This document shows positions 7,131 to 13,675 of a stretch of 18,731 bases of DNA, piece after piece. The DNA comes from JBDREF01 sp043820045 (lineage in GTDB: Bacteria; Planctomycetota; Phycisphaerae; Sedimentisphaerales; Anaerobacaceae), in assembly GCA_043820045.1 (NCBI GenBank), contig JBDREF010000133.1, positions 1 to 18,731 of the forward strand, written 5' to 3'. The number at the start of each line of letters is the position of its first letter. The stretch's first letter is position 1. The position numbers and the translations under genes were made by a program. The notes under the pieces were generated by a model. That model was not told where the DNA came from. It made no database searches and saw only the letters and a program-made list of their open reading frames with translations.

Positions 7131-7260
7131 GGCAGCAGGGAGACCACCAGGGTCAGAACCTCATCTCGCCCCGTTGTCTTCAGACGTTGGGTTCTGGGAG
7201 CGGGGGCTTCGTTCCCGGGAGTGCGAAGCAAGAACGACTTTGAAAATTGGGCTTTTTTTG
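7131..7260. other. Intergenic stretch with possible long-range hairpin
   Basis: This lies between divergent promoters. CAGAACC (7154-7160) can pair with GGTTCTG (7190-7196), and a GC-rich GGGGGCTTCGTTCCCGGG stretch follows (7202-7219). A T-run at 7253-7259 precedes the next promoter. No gene is supported. Confidence 0.35.
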
Positions 7261-7290
7261 TTGACTATAAGGGTAACGATATGCTAAGAT
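7261..7290 (+). promoter_or_regulatory. Promoter of the hexapeptide acyltransferase gene
   Basis: TTGACT (7261-7266), an 18-bp spacer, then TAAGAT (7285-7290) preceded by TGC (extended -10). A GGAGG follows at about 7316-7320, too far (about 25 bases) from the first ATG at 7346 to serve it well. Confidence 0.55.
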
Positions 7291-7381
7291 ACTTTAGAGT
7301 TAGTATCCCACGGATGGAGGAATAGCAATCCATTAGATAGGCCGAATGGGCAATGCCATTGTCGTATTTGTAAGGAATAGC

Positions 7382-8038
7382 ATGAAAACGGTCTGGGACC
7401 TACCATATCATTCGCTGGCTGGCGTGGAACGCATTTTCGGCTCGATACGGCCGCTTTGGGGCCTGATTCGCGATGCGGTAAAGACGCTGTATCTGGGGGG
7501 GATTCAAATCTGGACAAGGCTGTTTTATCTCGAGCGTGGATCGGCATCTGCCATTAGTCTGTGGGCCCGGCTTGATGTCATACCGCGGGCCCCGCACCAC
7601 GAGCGCCACAGGCTCAAGTTGGGAAGAAAATCGCTGATTGAGACGTCGGCTGTCGTCTGCACATGGCACGGCGACGTCATTCTGGACGACGGCGCCAGCG
7701 TGGGCATCGGCAGCATTGTGATCGGCCCGGTACGCCTGGGAGAAAACTCGGCCTGCAGTCAATACTGCGCCATCAGCGGGCAGTCCCACTGCTACGAAGA
7801 TGTTTCGGTGAATTTTCTAAGGCAAGGCTTCAAAATTGACCCGGTGGTCATAGGAAGAAACGTCTGGATCGGGTCAAACACTGTGATACTACCCGGAGTG
7901 AAAATCGGCGACAATTCAGTCATAGGCGCCGGCTCGACGGTCGTTAAAGACATTCCCCCTTACACCGTCGCAGTCGGCAAGCCGGCAAAGATCATAAAGC
8001 AGTACGATTCTCAGGCAGGACAGTGGCTGCGAGTATGA
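7382..8038 (+). CDS. Hexapeptide-repeat (left-handed beta-helix) acyltransferase, 218 aa
   Basis: The family transfers an acetyl or other acyl group from CoA to sugars or related acceptors, often in surface polysaccharide or glycan modification. After an N-terminal part with a possible amphipathic or membrane-associated segment (about 30-50), imperfect hexapeptide repeats run from about residue 95 to 200: VILDDGASVGIGSIVIGPV, then VIGRNVWIGSN, then VILPGVKIGDNSVIGAGSTVV, and the typical closing PPYTVAVGKPAKII. His and Cys in SGQSHCYED lie where members of the family often have the catalytic His in a loop. I prefer the ATG at 7382 because AAGGA lies 6 bases upstream. An in-frame ATG at 7346 would add 12 residues. 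The substrate cannot be told. There is no obvious sugar-biosynthesis partner next to it. Confidence 0.82.
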   Translation: MKTVWDLPYHSLAGVERIFGSIRPLWGLIRDAVKTLYLGGIQIWTRLFYLERGSASAISLWARLDVIPRAPHHERHRLKLGRKSLIETSAVVCTWHGDVILDDGASVGIGSIVIGPVRLGENSACSQYCAISGQSHCYEDVSVNFLRQGFKIDPVVIGRNVWIGSNTVILPGVKIGDNSVIGAGSTVVKDIPPYTVAVGKPAKIIKQYDSQAGQWLRV

Positions 8039-8069
8039 CATCCCCCTGGGGGACGGCTGGTCTACGATG

Positions 8070-8340
8070 CTTGATGGTCATCTCGCCGGTGGTCTCATCG
8101 ACCTGCACCTGTATCTTCACCGTTGAGCCGTCGGGCTGTTTGCTGACGGACCAAAGCTGGTCGTCTGCGGTGATATAGAGATCCTCGTTGTCGCCCAGGG
8201 ATATCTTTTGCAGGCCCTTCGAGCCTTCGGACTTGGCGTGGTCGGCCTTGAGCGAGTTGGTCGTGGCGACGGCTTCGGCGCTGTTGTCCGAGTCGGTACG
8301 TGCCTGCTTATTCGAATCCAAAGCGTCCAGGCCGATGAAC
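8070..8340 (-). pseudogene. Decayed partial copy of the 6369-7037 gene
   Basis: On the minus strand, sequence from 8340 to about 8070 matches residues about 64-150 of the duplicated-domain protein with high identity (IGLDALD, then QARTDSDNSAEAVATTN, then GLQKISLGDNEDLYITA and WSVSKQPDGS). Just upstream of the match the frame is closed by a TAG, there is no TM segment or start region, and after TTGEM the frame runs into unrelated sequence. It contains only one repeat unit. The acyltransferase gene lies between this fragment and its parent. It is read here as a truncated duplicate, not a working gene. Confidence 0.75.
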
Positions 8341-8397
8341 TACCCTGCCTTCACGGCGTCCTTTTCATGTGTTAGGTTGAGATTGGCCTGCCCTGAT

Positions 8398-8886
8398 TCA
8401 CTTTTTTCTTCCTGAAGCTTTTTGAAGAGCCTCGCGAAATCCTGACCGAATTTCCTGCCCCAGAGCCTCTGCCTTATGGACGTCCTCCCAGGCTTTGTCA
8501 TATTCTTTCTTAATGAGGTAGATCAATGCACGCTCGGCGTACACAACGGCAAACTGTGGATTTATCTCGATGGCTTTGGTGTAGTCTGTGATGGCCTGGT
8601 CACGGTCTTTCTTGCGATGGTACGCCATCCCCCGATAGTAGTAGGCATTTACAAACCTCGGATTCTTCTCAATGGCCTTGGTGAAGGCTGCGATTGCTCG
8701 GTCGGTTTCGCCCTTCTTGAAATAGGCGTCCCCCTGGTTGTAATAGTCTTTAGCATCTTTACAGCCAGGCACGCACACGCCAAATACTGCTGCAATCAAG
8801 GCAACTAAACCAACTCTTATTACGCCACTGCTCATTCTGGTAAACAGGCTGTCTTCAGTCAAATTGTCCAGGTGTTGTGATTTCAT
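8398..8886 (-). CDS. TPR-repeat lipoprotein, 162 aa
   Basis: The ATG at 8886 follows GGGAGGG with a tight spacing. Residues 19-42 form a lipoprotein signal: a hydrophobic core (VGLVALIAAVFGVCV) and the lipobox VPGC with Cys42. Three tetratricopeptide repeats follow at about 46-79, 80-113 and 114-147, with the usual pattern (YYNQGDAYFKKGETDRAIAAFTKAI is the first, split here by its A-F-x-KAI end), closing with a conserved-looking tail ending in KASGRKK. TPRs form a helical protein-binding surface, so this is probably a membrane-anchored adaptor. The partner is unknown. An alternative start at Met18 would still keep the lipobox. A remnant of a second gene with the same tail is directly upstream (8923-8967). 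Confidence 0.82.
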   Translation of the reverse strand: MKSQHLDNLTEDSLFTRMSSGVIRVGLVALIAAVFGVCVPGCKDAKDYYNQGDAYFKKGETDRAIAAFTKAIEKNPRFVNAYYYRGMAYHRKKDRDQAITDYTKAIEINPQFAVVYAERALIYLIKKEYDKAWEDVHKAEALGQEIRSGFREALQKASGRKK

Positions 8887-8922
8887 TATTCCCTCCCTTG
8901 TTTCATTTCATAAAGGCAGAAG

Positions 8923-8967
8923 TCATCTTTCTCTTCCTGAAGCTTCGCGTAGAACCTTGAGAGATCC
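8923..8967 (-). pseudogene. 3' remnant of a second TPR lipoprotein gene
   Basis: On the minus strand codons 8967-8926 read GSLKVLREASGRER and end at TGA 8923-8925. This matches the end of the adjacent TPR protein (GFREALQKASGRKK) and nothing of the rest of such a gene is found upstream. It shows that two TPR genes once stood in tandem or that recombination between tails removed one. Confidence 0.6.
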
Positions 8968-9048
8968 TGCAGTCGTCAATACCTAAAGACGGAACTCGCG
9001 GGTTGTCTATTGCACGAGTCCAGAAAAAAAGCTCGCGAACCATCCGTT

Positions 9049-9077
9049 GGAACATCAAATCCGGCTCGAAAAGTCAA
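9049..9077 (-). promoter_or_regulatory. Duplicated promoter block, weak -10
   Basis: On the minus strand TTGACT (9072-9077), a 17-bp spacer, then TGTTCC (9049-9054). It matches the promoter at 7102-7130 over about 25 bp, but the -10 is degraded. It would face the TPR remnant and TPR gene. It is probably weak or a relic. A small hairpin TGGTGG-GGCAA-CCACCA lies just upstream (about 9086-9102). Confidence 0.4.
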
Positions 9078-9132
9078 GATCAAATGGTGGGGCAACCACC
9101 ACCCTGCTGCCGGGACCTGTGCGAGTGTATTT

Positions 9133-9230
9133 GTCATGTCGAGCGAAGTGAAACGTAGTCGAGACCTCCGGCCGGCAACTTTGCGTGGCTTAGACTCGCA
9201 GCCAGATCCCTCCACTTCGATCGGGATGAC
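9133..9230. repeat. GTCAT-type inverted-repeat element, about 98 bp
   Basis: The left end GTCATGTCGAGCGAAGTG (9133-9150) is an imperfect inverted match to the right end CACTTCGATCGGGATGAC (9213-9230). No frame inside is protein-like. This type of GTCAT...GAGCGAAG sequence is a common dispersed extragenic repeat. A related core is at 551-570 within the other element. The rest of 8968-9322 holds no supported gene. Confidence 0.55.
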
Positions 9231-9322
9231 ACCGGCCCTTGAGCCCGGAATATCCAACGTTGAACCCCTGTCGCAGTTGTAGGATGGACGTTGGCCCGTG
9301 CTGTTCTCTGAAAGGAGGCGTG

Positions 9323-9799
9323 TTAATTCTGCTCTTTGTTAATATATTTCTTGTGCAGGCCCTTGCTGAGGAACTTTATCTTCTTCTCGGCGGTGTCCAC
9401 TCCGATGAGTATCAGGACCGCGAGTATAGCCAGCTTCACACCGGTGATGTGGTGGTTGGTTCCGATGGTGATTCCGATTGCGGCCAGTATCCAGATGCAC
9501 GCGGCGGAAGTGACGCCGATGACGATGCCGTCGCGAGAGAGGATAACGCCGCCGCCGAGGAAGCCGATGCCCGTGATGATCTGGCCGATGACGCGGAGGT
9601 CCAGCGTCGGCTCGTGGTTGATGCCGGAGAACGTCGTGAAGGCGTAGGTGCTGATGCAGATAAGGATGCTCGTGCGGATGCCGATGGGCTTGCCCGATGC
9701 CTGTCTCTCCAAACCGATAATCGTCCCGGCGATCATAGCACAGATAATCTCCGGCCAGTTGAAGGGCGTAATGTCGAATATGGTTGTCAAAATATCCAT
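9323..9799 (-). CDS. MgtC/SapB family membrane protein
   Basis: This 158-aa integral membrane protein has about four to five hydrophobic segments. The family motifs are GLERQASGKPIGIRT (about 29-43), including the conserved Gly-Leu-Glu-Arg and GIRT, and GIGFLGGGVIL (about 77-87). The C-terminal soluble ACT-like domain found in longer MgtC proteins is absent, so it is the short single-domain type. Family members are linked to magnesium limitation, acid tolerance and regulation of ATP synthase in pathogens; the role in free-living bacteria is unclear. The start ATG at 9799 has GAGGT at a somewhat long distance. It is divergent from copy C with only 85 bp between the starts. Confidence 0.88.
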   Translation of the reverse strand: MDILTTIFDITPFNWPEIICAMIAGTIIGLERQASGKPIGIRTSILICISTYAFTTFSGINHEPTLDLRVIGQIITGIGFLGGGVILSRDGIVIGVTSAACIWILAAIGITIGTNHHITGVKLAILAVLILIGVDTAEKKIKFLSKGLHKKYINKEQN

Positions 9800-9884
9800 G
9801 CCTGAAAGATACCTCGTGCAGGAGGACTCTTCAAGCGAAAAACACCCGCCGTCAAAGAAGCCCTATCGAACGGAGGATTCAAAT

Positions 9885-10076
9885 ATGCCCGAACCGGTTC
9901 ACACAAGCAAGATGCTACCGGAAGTAATGAGCAACATCGCCGAGCGAATGCAGCGGCGTCGAAACGAATCAGCGGGTGGGGTCTTGCAATCGGGCGGGCA
10001 GTTGGGTATGCTTTCGGGTTGTGAGGCGTTGCCGGCCGGTTTGTCCGTGCGGGCCGCTTGCATCGAGGCGAGTTAG
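9885..10076 (+). CDS. Small-protein family, copy C (63 aa)
   Basis: The ATG at 9885 follows GGAGGATTCAAAT. Residues 1-22 (MPEPVHTSKM, then LPEVMSNIAERM) match copies A and B, followed by an Arg-rich QRRR, S-A-GGVLQ, and M-L-S-G-C (about 42-46). It is the most diverged copy in the middle part, yet keeps the frame. Unlike the other two it does not run into a REP-like hairpin. It ends 9 bp before the AI-2E transporter gene, with which it is probably cotranscribed, so its end (63 aa) may be the ancestral length. No signal peptide or membrane span. Function unknown. Confidence 0.6.
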   Translation: MPEPVHTSKMLPEVMSNIAERMQRRRNESAGGVLQSGGQLGMLSGCEALPAGLSVRAACIEAS

Positions 10077-10085
10077 AGGCTTCAG

Positions 10086-11150
10086 ATGGCAAAAGAGCAT
10101 GAACAGTACGAGCAGCGGATACAGACGGTATGCCTGCTGATTCTGACGGCGTTGGGCATCAGCGGAGCGATGTACCTGTTCGGCTCGGTGTTGATTCCGT
10201 TCGTGCTGGCGCTGTTCCTGACGCTGTGTCTGACGCCGGCCATCGACGTCCAGATGAAGCTTCTTCGCATTCCCCGCCGTACCGCTATATTGACGACGGT
10301 CGCGGTCGGCTGTGCGGTTCTGGTCTTAGCGGCGCTGCTTGTCACTGCGGCGGCAAATCAGATCGTCGATAGTAAAGACACCTACGAAAAGCAGTTTCGC
10401 CAACTGCTTATCAAAGGCCGAGACCTGCTGCCGCCCGAGTGGTACACCAACCCGAACGACCCGTCGGCGGACCCTTCCGAGCCGCTCATTCGCATTCCTT
10501 CGAACACGATAAGAAAAGTGCTCACCGATACCGCCGGCAGTATCATGACGGTGGTCTCTAACGGGCTGCTCGTTCTGATTTTCATGATCTTCATGGTCGC
10601 CGGAAAGGGCACGTTCAAAGCGGCGGCAGGCAGCCTCTGGTGGGAGGTCGAGTCGCGAATCAAGCGATACATAATTACTATGATTTTCACATCGGGAATT
10701 ACCGGCGTCCTCGTGGGGCTGGTGCTGACGATATTAGGCGTGAGGTTCGGGTGGATGTTCGGCTTTTTGGCGTTCCTTTTGAATTTCATTCCAAGCGTCG
10801 GCTCCATCATAGCGACGATGCTGCCCCTGCCGGTGGCCCTTATCGACCCGCAGCTCGGCATAGTCACGAAGGTGCTGGTCCTTGTCATCCCCGGCGGCAT
10901 CCAGTTCGTCATAGGCAATCTGCTCCAGCCGAAGCTGATGGGCGAGTCGCTCGACCTGCATCCGGTTGTGGTGCTGCTGTCGCTGATTTTCTTCGGGACA
11001 ATCTGGGGCATCATCGGCATGTTCCTGGCGGTGCCCATTACGGCGGTAATAAAAATATTCCTCCAGAGATTCGGCTACACGCGAGCCATCGCCGAGCTGA
11101 TAAGCGGAAAGATGGACATGCTCACCAAGAGCCGCCAGGGCCAGGGCTGA
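10086..11150 (+). CDS. AI-2E family transporter (PerM/TqsA-like)
   Basis: This 354-aa integral membrane protein has two or three N-terminal transmembrane segments (about 14-50 and 66-90), then a soluble region (about 91-155), then four or five more segments. Family signatures are NFIPSVGSIIATMLPLPVAL (about 232-251) and the C-terminal GTIWGIIGMFLAVPITAVIK. The length fits the family (about 340-390). Members export or exchange small solutes; TqsA moves the signal autoinducer-2, others act as cation/proton antiporters, so the substrate here is unknown. The ATG at 10086 has GAGG about 7 bases upstream. It follows copy C by 9 bp. A short hairpin AGCG-GAGC-CGCT with TTCTTAT sits 10 bases after the stop (11160-11171), a weak terminator candidate. 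Confidence 0.88.
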   Translation: MAKEHEQYEQRIQTVCLLILTALGISGAMYLFGSVLIPFVLALFLTLCLTPAIDVQMKLLRIPRRTAILTTVAVGCAVLVLAALLVTAAANQIVDSKDTYEKQFRQLLIKGRDLLPPEWYTNPNDPSADPSEPLIRIPSNTIRKVLTDTAGSIMTVVSNGLLVLIFMIFMVAGKGTFKAAAGSLWWEVESRIKRYIITMIFTSGITGVLVGLVLTILGVRFGWMFGFLAFLLNFIPSVGSIIATMLPLPVALIDPQLGIVTKVLVLVIPGGIQFVIGNLLQPKLMGESLDLHPVVVLLSLIFFGTIWGIIGMFLAVPITAVIKIFLQRFGYTRAIAELISGKMDMLTKSRQGQG

Positions 11151-11171
11151 TATATCGTCAGCGGAGCCGCT

Positions 11172-11382
11172 TTCTTATCCCACGACTCTGTAAAGGCTAT
11201 TCTTCACAATAAATACGCCACCGAAATAGACGGCTGTGTGTCCTTGCGGTAGAGTGGTAAACGAAGGCCGTAGGCACGGAGGCTTGCTGTCACTTCAAGT
11301 CCCTGCTCGCAACAATTCCCTCGAGGGCAGGGGCTTTATGCCCGTAACATCCAAAATATTTCTTGAGAAATAAGCACCGGCA
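11172..11382. other. Intergenic stretch with a possible hairpin
   Basis: No gene is supported. CCCTGCTC (11301-11308) can pair with GGGCAGGG (11325-11332, one wobble), loop 16 bases, followed by GCTTTATG, too weak a T-tract for a confident terminator. The promoter of the Kelch gene begins at 11383. Confidence 0.35.
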
Positions 11383-11411
11383 TGGACAGACTGCGCCGAT
11401 CTGTGTATAAT
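11383..11411 (+). promoter_or_regulatory. Promoter of the Kelch gene
   Basis: TGGACA (11383-11388), a 17-bp spacer and a perfect TATAAT (11406-11411). A leader of about 155 bases separates it from the gene start at 11572. Confidence 0.65.
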
Positions 11412-11467
11412 ACCGACAGTGGCTTGGTGTGCTTGTCTCAGTGGATTTCCTGGAGGAGAGACTCCAA

Positions 11468-11482
11468 ATGGCACTCGACTAG
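11468..11482 (+). other. Possible 4-codon upstream ORF in the Kelch leader
   Basis: GGAGGAG (11452-11458), 9 bases, then ATG GCA CTC GAC TAG. This is a better ribosome site than that of the main gene (AAAGGG at 11572). TGGAG / CTCCA around it (11451-11455 and 11462-11466) can form a 5-bp hairpin. It may be a regulatory mini-ORF, or the remains of an older start. Confidence 0.35.
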
Positions 11483-11571
11483 CGAGGATTTATGTGAGGG
11501 CAAACCTGATGCGCCAGATATGCGCGCAGTGCAGGGCATGAGAACACTAACGGCTTTGAAAGGGTAGTAAG

Positions 11572-13329
11572 ATGAAGAGGGTCATGTTACTCGTATTGGT
11601 TCTGGCATTGGGTACGGTTGCGGAGATTGCACAGGCGGATTTCACCTGGGTGCAGAAAGCCGACATGCCGACGCCACGATGGACGCAAACGTCCGCTGTG
11701 GTCAATGGCAAGATATACGTCATTGGAGGATTGACGAGTCAACCGGGCGAGATAGCCCTTTCGACCGTGGAGGAGTATGACCCGGTCACTGACACGTGGA
11801 TGCGGAAGGCCGATATGCCGACTGTAAGGTGTGATATGGTTGGATCGAGCGCTGTGGTGGATGACAAAATCTATGTTATTGGCGGCTATAGTGGTGGTGA
11901 TTCCTGCGGGGGCACAACCGTTGAGGAGTATGACCCGGTCACTGACACGTGGACGCGGAAGGCCGACATGCCAACACGCAGATGGAGCTTGGCCACTTGT
12001 GCAATGGATGGGAAAATCTATGCCATCGGGGGAGCTCCTAGTAGTTGTAGTCCCACGGGTCTTAATATTGTGGAACAGTATGATCCCATAACCGATACCT
12101 GGACGAGAAAAGCGAATATACCTACGGGTTTGTGGGGCCTATGTACCAATGTAGTGAATGGAAAAATATATACCATTGGAGGAAGGCCGGGTATGACTGC
12201 TGTACCCAATACGTATGAGTATGATCCATCCACTGACACATGGACGCGGAAAGCCGATATACCTGTGGCTACGAGTCAGATGGGCTCCGTGGTATTGGGC
12301 GACAAGATAATTGTCATTGGAGGATGGCTCTGGAGTATGAATGATCCGTATACAACAGTACAAATGTATGATCCACAAACCGACACATGGACGATAGAGG
12401 CCGACGTGCCATTCCAGAGGGCAGTCTTTTCGGCCGATGTTGTGAACAATAGGATATATGCAATCGGCGGAACGTATAAACGTCACCCATGTCCCGCCAC
12501 CTCAACGGTCTATGAGCTAACCATAAATCCCCCACCTCCTGACTTCAACGGCGACGGAATTATCGATTCTGAAGATATGTGGATCATGTATAACCATCTG
12601 GGCGAGGATCACTCTTTGTGCGATATTGCGCCGCCACCTTTCGGGGACGGCATAGTTGACGGCCAGGACCTCATTGCTCTGGCTGGGTACCTTTTCCCGG
12701 ACCTCGTGGCGCGTTGGAGACTGGATGAAGAGACGGGCAACATTGCCCACGACAGCATCGCAGGAAACAACGGCACCTGTCACGGCGGGCCTGTATGGGG
12801 ACCTGATATTGGGAAAGTAGGTGGTGCATTGACGTTCGACGGGGCTGAAGATTACGTCAGCACACCCTTTATCTTAGACCCGGCGAAGGTGGCGTTCAGT
12901 GTTTTTGTGTGGATTTATGGCGGTGCGACGGGACAGGTAATCCTATCTCAGGCTGATACTATTCAACCGCGTGCAACTATTCCTGGAAGCACATGGCTCG
13001 GGATAGATCCCTCAGAAGGCAAGCTCATGACGGGCCTCAGCGATGTGTACTTCGGGGCGTTGGAGTCGGAAACTCTAATCACTGATCTTCAGTGGCATCA
13101 TGTTGGCCTTGTGTATGATTTGGATTCACTTCACAGGCGATTATATATCGATGGAGTGCTGGCTGCGGAAGATGCCACAGTCGTCTCTGGAGTGCCATCA
13201 GACGGTGGCCTTCACATCGGCACCGGCAGAGACCTCGATCCAGCCTCTTTCTTCCTGGGCATGATAGATGATGTCCGCATTTATGACGTGGCATTGAACG
13301 ATGAGGAGGTCGAAGCACTGGCTAAGTAG
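11572..13329 (+). CDS. Exported Kelch-repeat protein with dockerin-like and LamG-like domains, 585 aa
   Basis: Residues 1-22 form a Sec signal peptide ending in AQA. Six Kelch repeats span about 24-320, each with (K/R)I(Y/I)-x-IGG and a later EYDP-x-TDTW and RKADMP, enough for a six-bladed beta-propeller. A dockerin-like pair follows (about 324-376): DFNGDGIIDSEDM and FGDGIVDGQDL, calcium-loop-type motifs joined by PPP, typical of planctomycete exported proteins. The C-terminal part (about 378-584) is a LamG/concanavalin-like fold with WRLDE, HDSIAGNNGT, FDG, W-H-H-V, LYIDGV and a closing DDVRIYDVALNDEEV. It probably binds glycans or proteins at the cell surface or outside. No catalytic residues are evident. 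The ATG at 11572 has AAAGGG upstream. Confidence 0.88.
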   Translation: MKRVMLLVLVLALGTVAEIAQADFTWVQKADMPTPRWTQTSAVVNGKIYVIGGLTSQPGEIALSTVEEYDPVTDTWMRKADMPTVRCDMVGSSAVVDDKIYVIGGYSGGDSCGGTTVEEYDPVTDTWTRKADMPTRRWSLATCAMDGKIYAIGGAPSSCSPTGLNIVEQYDPITDTWTRKANIPTGLWGLCTNVVNGKIYTIGGRPGMTAVPNTYEYDPSTDTWTRKADIPVATSQMGSVVLGDKIIVIGGWLWSMNDPYTTVQMYDPQTDTWTIEADVPFQRAVFSADVVNNRIYAIGGTYKRHPCPATSTVYELTINPPPPDFNGDGIIDSEDMWIMYNHLGEDHSLCDIAPPPFGDGIVDGQDLIALAGYLFPDLVARWRLDEETGNIAHDSIAGNNGTCHGGPVWGPDIGKVGGALTFDGAEDYVSTPFILDPAKVAFSVFVWIYGGATGQVILSQADTIQPRATIPGSTWLGIDPSEGKLMTGLSDVYFGALESETLITDLQWHHVGLVYDLDSLHRRLYIDGVLAAEDATVVSGVPSDGGLHIGTGRDLDPASFFLGMIDDVRIYDVALNDEEVEALAK

Positions 13330-13344
13330 AAAGTCCAAAACTTG

Positions 13345-13371
13345 GGGCTGTGAGCATCCCGCTTGCAGCCC
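13345..13371 (+). terminator. Stem-loop terminator candidate after the Kelch gene
   Basis: GGGCTGTGAGC and GCTTGCAGCCC pair over 11 bp (two G-T wobbles) with an ATCCC loop, followed by TTT. It begins 16 bases after the stop. Further on, 13436-13466 can form a second stem (GAAAAG-GCGG-CTTTTC), and TATGGC-TAA-GCCATA is at 13483-13497. No gene is seen between 13330 and 13675. Confidence 0.6.
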
Positions 13372-13542
13372 TTTGCCTGCAATTCGACACCACGGCCCAC
13401 AGAAGAAGCGCCCTGCTCGCGTGTGGTGTGTGAAAAACAGCACGAAAAGGCGGCTTTTCGCTGTGTGTGCTCGATTTGACTATGGCTAAGCCATAAATTG
13501 GCGCTTTTTGTGGGATAACTCGCTGGGACAGCCGGAAAATTG

Positions 13543-13571
13543 TTGAAATCTCAATGAAATTGAGGTATTAT
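13543..13571 (+). promoter_or_regulatory. Promoter with conserved leader, exported-protein gene 13676
   Basis: TTGAAA (13543-13548), a 17-bp spacer, then TATTAT (13566-13571). The spacer holds a dyad CTCAAT-GAA-ATTGAG (13550-13564). The stretch from AATCTC through the -10 and the following GGGCTGTAAGT and about 50 more leader bases match the region 18200-18285 upstream of the gene at 18351. Confidence 0.65.
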
Positions 13572-13675
13572 AGGGCTGTAAGTCGGCGAGAGAGTTCCTG
13601 TGAAGCGTACACGGGAAGTCCCGGCTGACAATTCGTATGTTAGCAACAAAACATTCTATTTGGAGGAAAAGAATC

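Noticed and set aside
9254..9294. CCAACGT...ACGTTGG inverted repeat downstream of the MgtC-like gene
   Set aside because: Seven-base arms with a 27-base loop and no T-run are not enough to call a terminator or operator.
11220..11340. Possible tRNA or small RNA in the gap before the Kelch gene
   Set aside because: No acceptor stem, T-loop (GGTTCGAATCC type) or anticodon stem could be found; only a weak hairpin is present.
11382..11567. 61-codon ORF just before the Kelch gene
   Set aside because: Its start lies inside the promoter at 11383-11411, it has no ribosome site, and the protein is not domain-like.
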